This document shows positions 12,801 through 24,800 of a stretch of DNA of 64,000 nucleotides, piece after piece. Position 1 is the stretch's first letter, and every line of letters begins with the position of its first letter. The translations under genes were made by a program, and so were the position numbers. Source of the DNA: Periplaneta americana (taxonomy: Eukaryota; Arthropoda; Insecta; Blattodea; Blattidae); the NCBI RefSeq assembly GCF_040183065.1, contig NC_091122.1, forward strand, positions 159,241,455-159,305,454, read 5' to 3'. The notes below the pieces were generated by a model. It ran no database searches. It worked only from the letters and a program-made list of their open reading frames with translations, and was not told the origin of the DNA.

Positions 12801-15800
12801 TAGTAATGGGGGAAAATGGTTAGGTTTCATCTTTAGAGTATGAAGTAGGCCTAAGCTGACCCGGACTATGACAACATTAAGCTACAATTTCCCCCAGAAT
12901 GAAAATTTTATCCCAGTTTGTTACAAATTTATTGATGAACAAAAAGTGTATACATTTTTCGGCTACTCTGTATATCTGGTAACATAGATTTTTTTTTCCA
13001 GATGAAATATTACGACAGCTTCGAGACTCTGAGGTCAAGGCTATTGTCACAATCTCTCTGAGCCACTCAACAATAATGAAAGTTATCAGAATGGTCGGCG
13101 GGAAGTGGAATCCGCTCATAATCATAGCACCAGGAATCGAACAGAGCTCTCAGATACCGGCTGGAGTTATAGACCTGATGGAGTTGCTGCAGGATGGCAT
13201 AGATACTTCGAATGTGCGTTTCTCTGAAAATATTGACGATATGGCAATACTTCCGTATTCTAGTGGAACAACAGGACTGCCCAAAGGCGTTATGCTCAGT
13301 CAAAAGCACTTAGCTACTGCTTGTGAGCAATTGAACAGTCGTGAAGAAGTGTGTTTAAGCCAGCCAACGACAGGTAAATATATATATTTTTTTGCAACCT
13401 TCCGGTAGCCCATTGTTAGACTGTAGGCTTATATATTTCCGCTGAAATGTATAGATCCAAGGCGCTGACTGAAAAATAACGGCCATTTTGTGCTTCTCCT
13501 ATTTCCGTCAACAGTCTCCATTGAGTCATTCCACGTCAAATCGCACAAAATTATACAAATTTTGACTTTCATATTTCTAATTGCGTTTATATTTTTTTTT
13601 TACCAACTCTATGGGTCTCATAAACCAACAAGTGTATTTTTATTTCCTCCTAAGACCACATGTTTTTAAAATATTACATGTTAAAATTCGTTAAAAATGT
13701 CGCACAATGCAACATTTAAAGCGTCATATTTCTAACGATATTGATGTTAATTTTTTTTTTTTAAATGCATTTAAAAGCTTAAAGTACTGTCTTTTATTAA
13801 ATATTTACTAACTAATTTTAATATAATTATTTCAAATATATTTTTATAATTCAATTTTTAAAACATATACATCAATGTGAAATAGCCCTACTAAAAATAT
13901 AAAAAAATGCCTACTAGGTGCACTTAAGTATTCTTAATAATTCCAAAAAAAATCAGAATGGGATCTCCAATTGTTTAATGAAAATTTAATTACTTATGAC
14001 AGAATGTGTAGCGGTCGGCGCAGCAGCAGTGGACGGGAAGCGTTAAAGCGCTCTAAGAGGTTTATCGGCGCTGGATAATTGACTGAACGTTGCAACATTA
14101 CACCCAGTACGGATCAAGTTACTCGAGGAAACACTGCTAATTTACTTATTATGATATCTTCAAATAATTGTACATTATGCTTTTCAAATGTTTCTTTTCA
14201 TTCGCCTTCCTTCTTTCTTGAAAGAAAATTGTTTTACTAAATCTTCAGTTTTTGACAACGGAATGAAAGAATATAATTTTAATGTACCAGTTATTGGTTT
14301 TAGACTATGGTATCTGGCCTGCAAATTTTCAGTGTGGTTTTTGTGCTTATTGAATGGACAAAATATAAATGACACGTTAGAAATGTTTTTTGTGACTAAT
14401 CAAACAGTTTTTTTTATGTTGTTATAGGATCTTGTATAGGCTAACTCTCGTGGCAAGTCTTTTAACAGTATCTCCAATGCCAACACATGGATCTTTACCA
14501 TGCGACATTGCAAAGAAGTGTCATTCAGCACTAATTCCATAATCGTCTTCATGTAAGCAATTATTTTTATTTTTTATTATTATTATTATTTTTATTTTAT
14601 TTATTTATTTATTTATTTATTTTTTTTTTGGTATTGTGAACTTGATCCATTGGAAAAGTAGATGATTTTTTTCATATCGTTGAATTCTTGCTTTAAGAAA
14701 TTGATTGCTTCGGATTGAAAGAAGTGAAAGGGATCGGTGTCATGTTTCATGGTTTCTGAGATGACATTACTTTTGTAACGAATTTCTGTATCTCCTTTGA
14801 AATATACTACGAAAGGATTTATTGGATTTATTTATTTATTTATTTATTTATTTATTCATTTACTTATTTATTTATTTATTTATTTATTTAAATATACAGA
14901 ATAAAAATATATTTACAAACAAGAGAAATAGAAATAAAATAATACAATCAATATAAAAAAGGAGCTGCAGTAGTATTAACAAAATTTGAGACCTAATGAG
15001 CAGCGCTCGTGTTCGGTCACAGTTCAGATATAACATTAATAGGCCTATAAGAGAATATAAAATAAAATAAAGTAGGAAGTAAAATTAAAATTTTATTGTA
15101 TTGTGGCTTGGCATATGTTCCAATGCACACCTTGTATTGAATCTTGTATTACAAATTAATAATTTTCAGAAAAGCCTGTAATAACTATGTAATTTTCAGG
15201 TTGTACCTTTCTTTGCTTCCGTCAAAAATAAAATATGGCTGACTTTTGAATGGATGATGATGCATCTTCTACATGAAAAACTTAACATGCTAGGGAGCCT
15301 TTTACTTTTGAAACTTTTCACGGGGGTATCGTTTTGTTGTATCTTTCTTTTCTTGATAGGGGATTCTATTGACATCAAACTCTTGTTTAATTCCTCAATA
15401 TTATTGATTTCTAGCACTGTAGCCATAGAACTGCTAGAAGAAATACTGGGATAATCACTTTCTCTGTCCGCACTTTTATTTGATTCATGTTTATTAATAT
15501 CACAAGAACTACCGGCCTCACATATAATTTCACCTGACCTATGAGGAAATTGATTGATTTTTACGGAACAAATCACATATTTGCACACTCAAAGACTCCT
15601 TTAAATTGAGTTTTATCAATAAGTCGCGACTTACGCGTCTTAGTGTACTTTTCTTTTTAAAAGCGTGATTAGGAAGCTAAATGGATTTAAACACTTGTTA
15701 TATATTACGCGATCTTTACCATCACTCATGTTGTATAGAAGTCATGTCACTGCGCGAAATTCAAACCCAAACTGATTATTTTTCTCTCCTGCCATCTGTT

Positions 15801-18800
15801 TACTGCCATAAAGTTTACTGCCTTACCCAGCCTTGCTATCATCAAACACTTGGCTATATTACAGTATAAACTGTGAAGGGCTTCCCCTCTTAGCTAAGCT
15901 GACAATAATAAAATAATTTTAGATAAGATATTTACTGTTCCTTAAGGTATTAATCATTTGATGATTAGTATGGTGACATCAGATGCAACGGGGAATTTCC
16001 ACGGGCAGCCTTCTAGCCTATGGCTGCAAGCAGTTCATTAGCTGGGCATCGCGAGCGCGTGCATGCCTCCGGAAAATAAATTGTTACAAATGTATGGGTG
16101 CCGATCCCATATTTATAAATGCAGTAGTTTACAGATAATACATCAGCGAACAAGTCTATATATTTTTTTCAGATTTTTAACTTGGCTATTTAATATAGTA
16201 ATTTTGCTTTGAAAAAGAAACGATTAAAAAAATAGGCCAAATTTTAAATTTATTTGTGATAGGCCTAAAGTAATAAAAAGTGTTGTATTTCGTCTTTCAA
16301 ATGCGCCAAACCGCAAATCTCAATTATATGTAGACACAGAGTTCCAAGCGAGTTTATGTAACAGTGCGCGCATAATTTGCGTAACTTCAAATAATCATAA
16401 CTACACAAATAATTAATAATTGTGAAAATAAAAAAATACGGGTCTCCTTATTTGATGTCTGGAATTCATGAAAAAAATTCGACCATTTCGGAGAAGGTCG
16501 TGTTTTATTGCTGTGCGATTTGACGTGGAATGACTCCATTTCACCATACTCTTTTCTCCAATTCATATCACTTCACTTCATAAAAAAAATGGTTTCAGGT
16601 TGAGTGTACGAGCTTCGGTGAAGCCGAATAGAGACGACAAACTAATATTCTATCCTTCTTTGTGAACTTTCACGACTGGGCCCCTATCAAGAGGAGGATG
16701 TCCTATGTTCTATTCCTAATACTGGCGACGAAAGCTAGGTATTGTGTCTTGAAAAGGAATAATTTAGTCTAATTTTAACTAGGAACGTTATCTGCATCCC
16801 TCATTCGTATCTGTGGAATGATGACGTACAAGAACTATTTGGGAAGCGCTCTACGAAAATTCGGGTAGCAATTTGTGTGTGGGGTTGGGGCTTACCGTGA
16901 AAAATGCGGTAAACCGAGTCCCTTACAAAAAAAAGTGCATAGGTAAACTCAGCCCCAGCTAATGTCCGCCACTACAAAACTTTACTCCCACTTTTTATAG
17001 ACTTGAAACTGGCAACCAACTAGGACAACCATTAGTAGTTGGTTGGTGTGGTTAAAAATTGTCACATTTTATGATTAAAACACTGCGCGGTAAAAACATT
17101 TTGTCTCTTAATTTTAAGATTGTCTAGGTAACTTCCAAGCTCTTACATTAATTTAAAGTATAGGAAGCAACTTGAAACTGATTTCACGAACTGAAATCTT
17201 TCGATATTGTGACAGCGACGTGAGATTCGAACTCACGACCAGCGTCCCGCAAGAGAGCAGGTCGCGCGAGAATCGACACGGGCTCCACGGAGCACTGGGG
17301 GACGGCGCGCGGCGGGGAGAGGAGAGAGGAGGTTGCGACACGCTGTTCCGCGGCAGAGAGGGGAAAGTAAAGCAGCTGGTGACTGAGGAGAAAGATCCAG
17401 AAGTCTGGATATCCGTTATCTTCTAGGCATCTGTCGACCGACCGCGAACTCTCGAGAACCTATGGCTTAGTTATAAATACAACGCGCAAGTGAACGCGAG
17501 TGATTCAGTCAGTCAGTAAGCCAGTGTTGTTACAAGCAAATTTGGACAGTAAGCGAGTTAGTCTTGTGTAGCAGTGAAGCCAGCTTCGAGACCAGAGCGC
17601 GACTTGAGTTGTGTCCGTAACTGTGGAGCCTGAAGCCCGGAGTTCGAGTGCAGTGGACCGCAGTTGGGGGACCTGAGTTCGAAGTTCAGCGGATCGTCTC
17701 TGAAGGTCTGGGGTTCGAGATTCTGTGAACGCGAGTGACTGAGTCAGAAGAACTAGCCAAGACAAACGAGCTGTGAACTGAGAACTGACAGTTCTGTGTT
17801 GTAAATAGTGCTTTGTGAATATTAGTTAAGATTAACAGTTCATTGTTGTTCGTAATAGTCCAAGTAAATTGTCACTGTCGTCTGTGCAGTGCAATAACGA
17901 ACGCTGTGTTGCTGTGCGGAGAGCAAATCCCATTGTTGACGGGAGTGAAATTAAATTGTAGAAAGTGAAGAGTTATTGTTGAGATAATAAAATTACATTG
18001 TTGTTCAGTATAAAAAAGTTACAATATCTTGATTCGCTGTGTCATTTTTTCCCTCAAAAATCCTTCCTTGTCTTCAATTGATTTTTTTTCTTTTACCCTT
18101 GCTTCTCAATAAATCAAAGGCGTTTGACTGGATGTCCTTCAATGCATCGAAAAAATATATACACCGTGTACATGAAATAATGTAACAAAACAAAATGAAA
18201 ATATCTAATAACATGATCAGAATAACTGAATTATGGTTACTGTAAGATGTTAACAGAAGTTGGAAGATATTATTCATCGGCAATAGTCATTGTTGCTTGA
18301 GCCGTATGTCTAATTTTTTTCTGAAAATGGCGAATTTAGAACAGAAAGCTCGTTGTGTAGAATGACTAATTCATACTAATTCAACAATACAGATTCAAAG
18401 AAATTATAGGAGAGTCTACAATATTCATCGTGCAACTTCTAGACGTGATATTTCGAGGTCGCCACATTTACTGTTCTCCAACCAGGAGATCAACCGTGAA
18501 AGGAATGTGCTTACCATCGCCCCATCTATTGGAACGAAGTAGATAAATAATATTATCGTTATAACGCCAGTTTAAAAACCATGCGCTCTCCTGCATATCT
18601 TATTTCCTATATGAAAAGATTAAAAGACCAGGAGATTAACTGTGATCTAATTTTGTAACTAGGGTAGTATCAATATGACTGTATCAATGTTATGGTTTGT
18701 GCTGTGAGAGCTAGCCAATAGAGATAAGAGTATCCACGTATGTGACCTTATGACATCTTATGACATCAACATTCATTCACAGCATTACCCTCCTTCGTCT

Positions 18801-21800
18801 CATCCGGCGGAGACTTTCTCGTGGTTGGAGCACAGTAACACCACTAGATTTCTTTATGTGGGGCTATGTAGAGGACAACGTCTATAGAACACTCGTAGCG
18901 AATCTTCAGTTCTTACGTGTAAGAATAATAGATATTATTTCTACGATCACACCAGTTATATTTAAAAAAACTTGGAATGAAATTGACTTTCGATTAGACA
19001 TTCCACGGGCAACCAGAGGCGCACATGTAGAAACTGTGTAACAAAACTCCCAACATCTGTTAATCTCACAGAGCAAACATAATAAAAATATGTTTATTGG
19101 TTTCGAAGTTATTGCTGTGTATTTTTGTTACATTATTTTATGTACACGGTGTATATTCGGATAGGCTAGTTACAACGAAACAATACATTCAAGCGAGACT
19201 GGAAGGACTTGCAGCTGTTTGTGGTTCTGTTAGTTGTGGTTGCGAAATCGGCCCAAAGAGATGGTGGTGAGATGTATGTCTCAAAGACGCAATAGTGAGC
19301 ATTTGAATTTTAGTCTTCAAACTGCATAGATATTAGTTCGTCAGTGAAACATTTTTCTGCGTTCTGAATGTAAAAACGAAAGCCGGAAAAAATACTTAAA
19401 GAAACAACTACTTTCTTCTGAATTGAGTGTAGATCATGTGACTGTATTTTCCTCCACCAGTTTTGGTCGAAGTGCAAACCACAGACCCTTAGCTTAATTA
19501 ATTGAATGTCAGACTGACAGTATGGCGGTATGCATGCCTGTATCTCAAAACAGAGGGCGTGTTCAGAAAAAAAAACCGAAAATTGATCTTATTTTCAACC
19601 TTAAAAAATTGCAACATTCTATTTTAGATAGCCAACATGACATGGCGTATTATGAACAAAAACAATGATCAACTTTGAAATATTTTTAAAAAGTTTTAAC
19701 AGCATCTCCAGGCATATATGTCAAATAGCTATATAGAGTCTCAATTTACATATACTCTTATGATATGATCTTAGGGACTCAGTTTACCTATATGGGAATA
19801 AGCAAATTACTACTCGGGACTCAGATTACCTAGCCCCGTTTCTGTGATCTAGTGACCGTTACGGACCTGTCAGTTCTATAGTGTGTCCTAAGCTAAAAAA
19901 AATATGATTTTAGGATCATTCACTCATTTCATTTATGCCCACTGGGGAGGTGAACCTTTTATAAACGTTTTGGCAAAGAGAAAAATTCAGCCATGCACCC
20001 GTAATCGAACACGGGAGTTTCCAATTCGTAGCGGGTTGCTCTACCAACTTAATTACCCGCTCACTCTGCCAAAGAGATGTAATATTAATTTGGAGATCGA
20101 GCATTGATCTTTTCTGTGAGAAATTGTCACCCAATAAAACTTCAGAAGAAATGTAATCAGATTTTATGACATGATGTTCTATTATATGTTTGTCTTTAAT
20201 TACAATTTATTTTATTCCTATACATTTACTTAGAATATATTGCTTTAGACTCTACTAATTCCTACGATCAATTTCATCCATGGTGTGTGTTTCTTTCAGG
20301 GTGCCATCAAGATATCTGTCCAGCAATATTACCGTTTTACCACTTGTTTGGAATGTGTATCGTGATGCTACCCAAGATGTGTCATGGTGTGAAGTTGGTA
20401 ACAATACCCAAGTTTGAACCGAAGTCCTTCGTCAAACTACTTGAGCAATACGATGTAAGTTTCATATCTGTAGCTAAATTTAAAACAGTTCTGAATTCCG
20501 AAATAGACAAAAATGGTTTTAGGGCAAGTTTTTTTTACATATACGTATCTTCAATTATCACCAATATAGCCCCACATTTTCTTTTATATACAGGGACATC
20601 ATTTTATTTTTACTTCAGTTTTTATTGTACCTGAGTTTTTTAATGTACTTCACTCCCACCCCTTCTACTAATGAAGTTCAACCATCCTCCACACATATCC
20701 AAGACGCATATACAGTCATAGTAGCCTTACGGTCATAGTAAACAGTATGTTCCAAAAATATGTTCGCGTTTTCCAGTGACGAAAGAGCTTTCAATATTGA
20801 ATCATTTTCGCACAGGTAGGCTACTGTCGTCCATTTGCCTACGTCGTATCCCGGTTTCCCCCACCAGCTTTTATTTGCGAGCTAGTGGCTGGGCTGTCTT
20901 AGCTCTTTTCTGAGAACATTAATTTCTGTTAGGAATTGGACGTCTACGTAATATTATACAACTGTTTAAAATAACTTAAATAAAAGGGCCTCGTTAAGTA
21001 ATTAACTATCACGTCATCCCCCCCCCTTTCTACGATCCTGCGACATAACCACTTGGACGGACTGTAGATAGTATGTCAGAGTAATTTTATCTTTTCGATC
21101 GGGCAGAAGTGAAGATTGAATTTACAGTACGTAAGGTACTCTTTTATAGAGTAGGTACAGAATTATTTCAACATGAGTTACTAGTACGAAGAACGAAACT
21201 GGTAGGCCCTAATTGAAATTAGGTACAATAGTGCGATAATATGCAGAAAAGAACTGAAGCCTATATAGAAATGAACGGCCACCATTTTCAAAAATTTGTT
21301 TAAATATCCATATTATGATTATTTTTCAATTTAATTTCATTCTATATATTGTACGCTAATGTGCTGTAGAAAGTACAATATACACTGGATAATGAATACG
21401 TCCACATGGACAGCTCAGTTCGTGAGTACAAACACTCACTGTTAATACTGTACTGTATTTTGATTAAACAAAAACCTAATGAAAATGATCAAACTCAAAA
21501 GCGCAATATTTCCTAGTTTACGTAAATGGATGAACTACTTTTCTTCCCTCCTATACCTAGTAAAGTGATTTGTTTGTATATTACGCCAGTATCATCGAAC
21601 TCCAGTCGTGGAAGGGGGTAGCAAACGGCGTTGATGTAGAGGTATAGGCAAGTTAATATTAAAAATGTTAGTAAAAATAAAATGATGTCCCTATACAATC
21701 TGTTATTTAACCACGAAATACCGGATGAAAGACTGTGTAGTGTCGGTGGAATTGCTGATGGTGAGATGGTATTCTTGGATAAATGTGTACGGAAATTTGT

Positions 21801-24800
21801 CATGGGGTTATGATATTCGCCTCAGGGCCAATTTCACCAACATGTTACCAATCCACAATTAACTGATTGTAATTTCTCTTAAATACGGAAGTTAAATTAT
21901 ATTTAATTCGTTGCATTTCACCAAACAAATATACATTTAAAATAAAATCAATTAATCTAATTTCCAATTAAGTCATTACGGTCTTCGGAATCATAGTGAA
22001 ATTACAGTCTAGTATATACAGTCAAGAAGCTCAATACGTAGGGAATATGCATCCATAGATAGTTGCTAACCACTAGGATCGCTACTATCGCCTCATCACA
22101 TACAATGTGAAACAATACGGCACAGCCTATTGTTCCTAGCACGCTAATCAACTCAAGCTTCGTGACTGTTTATACTAGACTGTGGTAAAGTAGTAATTTC
22201 TAAGGCCATGTGCCTTGTTAATGTAATAAGTGACCTTTATAGTGAGTTCGTTTTTTATATTACTATAATAAAATGCTATCATAAAGAGAGGTAACCTCAA
22301 AACATATTAAGACCATCCAAACAAAAAAGACGGATGGGCAGAATTTAGAAGAAAAGAAGAAAGATTGGAAATATGCAGAAAGAGACTGCAATGCAAGAAA
22401 AACCTCATCCCAACGTTTTCAGCAATATTGAAGATAAAACGGGATAATATGAAAGAAGATACAAGAAAATATCATGCATCAATAAAGTAGAAAGACTTCA
22501 TGGATTTGCGCTATTCCAGTGTCTTCAAATGTAATATTAGGCCTACATGATAAAGTTGTTATTCATATTACTTTAGTTGCCGTATTTTAGCCATCCGAAG
22601 ATTGATTAAACGTTTCTTTAATAAATGTGTCATTTAAATATTATTATGAAGTATTTAACTATCAACTGGAAATTCTAAATTACTTTCTGTACTATTAAAA
22701 ATGATATACAATGCTTATATTTTGTTTAGCCTAAACTGTATTCACAATTTTTTTCGTTTATTGTATTAAAATAAACTTTCTTTTCGGAAATTATCCTGGC
22801 CCGTCTCGGTAAGAAATCATTTTCAAATATCAAGTCCATCATTGTCCTCACTATGATGAAAATTATTGTCGTTAATGAAGAATTAATGATTTAAATGACC
22901 AAATGTTGACCAATTAACTTCAATGTAGTTTAATGAGAACTTAAAGCACAAATTGTGTTGGTGAAATGCATTGTTCCTCTAAGTGTCAATTAAAAAGAGT
23001 TTTAGTAACAATTAAAGTTAAATATGTTTGGTTATTTAAAGTCTCCAAGCAACCCGCAACAGTGTAGATATATATGGAGTATAGCTTGACAGCATTCAAC
23101 GCTACTTAGTTCAGGTCTGCTGTTCAGTGAATATACGAAAACAAAAAAAGCTAGGTGGTTGAAAATGAGTGCTACAAAAGAAACATTTGACACCGAGCAC
23201 GACATTAGGAAAGAAGAAAAAGTATTTTATCAGAAAGAAGAAAAACTTGTTCATTTGAAACACTTAAAATGTTTACAGTCATTGATTGTAATTTGTAGGG
23301 TATAACTTCTAGACCTTTTCCGATGGAAAAAGGAGTAAAGCAAGGAGGCTGCTTAAGCCCTCTGCTATTTATACCAGTTATGGATGAGGTGATGAAGACC
23401 TGCAAAGCAAGAACAGCAAAATCAGTAGTAGGAATGTGGAATTTAAGACCAATATACTGTCAGGCCTTAGCATACGCAGATGATCTAGTACTAATAGCCG
23501 ATTGTCGTACGCCGGACTCTCTGGTCGTTTCACTCTCCGACGTGTTGTCGAGGTGGGGAGAGGAAACGGGAGTGACGTGACAAGAGGGTTGTGGTTTGTG
23601 GGTGGGGGATACGAAACTGTGGTGAAGTTTAAAGGAAAGACTGTTTTTAAAGTAACATTGTTTATTACAGAAATAACAGTGAAAGTGTAACTATGGTTCC
23701 CTCCTAGTTCTGTGGTAGGGGTAACGGGGGAGTCGTGATAGAAATTGATGGTTTAGAAATTCGTCCTGAGGCTTCGATGCGGGGAGAGTTATGATGGGTG
23801 ATAGTAAAGTGCGACTTGAGTGAGAGGAAGGTAGGAGTAACGGGAGTGCCTGGGGAAAATCGGCTTGCTCTCAGGTGTGTTGTGGGGGGTAGGATAACGA
23901 GAGAGATGGAATGAGGTAGAAGGTTAGTTCTCTAGTTCGAAGGATCAACACAGCGTGCTGTGCGACTTACCGACTTCGAGAACAAGCTCCTGGCATCGGA
24001 GGATCAACACAGCGTACTGTGCGACTTACCGACTTCAGGAGCGGGGAAGGGTGACCTCTATCATCGACGGATCAACAGAGCGCACTCGCGACTTACCGAC
24101 TCTAGAGGGGGGGGCTGAGGAGATGGTTGTGTTTAATCGAACAAGCCGGGATAAGAGCTGGGAGTCGAAGTCAGGATGGTGAGAGATACGGGTGATCAGG
24201 GGAGAGAAGTGTGCGGGTTGGAGGTGGTGATGAGGCTTGTAGCGAGACTAGAATAAAATAAGTTTAGAATATGTAAGAAGTGAGGCTAGTGTAGGAAAGA
24301 ATACAGGAGACAGGGGCGCAGCTTGGCTCCCTGTTCCCGGAGTGGTGGCCGTGTGCAGACACGTCCGAACAAAAGACAACCATAGCGTAGGCCTGGTTGG
24401 GAGACTGCTGTCAGTGACGGAGGTCGCGCTAGAGCTACCTCTTTGCCATCTGACGAACGAGTGACTGAAGTCGCGGGGATGCGTTATATTTATACCCCTC
24501 GGAACAATGGTGGTTGAGGACGCCATTGACGTCACAGTGCCTGGGGGTATTTCTATTGCCAACGTGACTCGTCGCCGCGCGATCTTTGCTTTCTCCCTCA
24601 CAAGAGGGGAAAAAAAAAGCGAGCCAACCTGCTTTCTGAGAGAGAGAAAGCAGCGACTCTAGTTTGCGCGGGTAGGTTTGAACCGTTTAAAATAGGACGC
24701 ACGGGCATCGAGAATTGATATACACAACAATCGCCCCTCCTGTTTTTGCCCGTGCGGTACTACTAGTAAGTTATGTAATATAACCCTTACAACAAGACAA

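Larger units (their letters stand above)
13523..16536. mobile_element. 3-kb DNA transposon with 25-bp TIRs in intron 3
   Basis: GAGTCATTCCACGTCAAATC plus five further bases at 13523-13547 is exactly inverted at 16512-16536. CATT lies directly outside both ends (13519-13522 and 16537-16540), a possible 4-bp target duplication. The interior is AT-rich, contains a LINE tail at 14824-15110 and has only one modest ORF. No transposase motif is visible, so the copy appears non-autonomous and I cannot assign a superfamily. Confidence 0.7.

Noticed and set aside
21513..21803. 96-aa minus-strand frame repeated at 60904-61128
   Set aside because: It lies across the end of the TA-target transposon and carries no known motif; the repetition reflects the element.
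23955..24601. Identical 75-aa and 117-aa frames in both LTRs
   Set aside because: LTR sequence is non-coding here; the frames recur only because the LTRs are identical.
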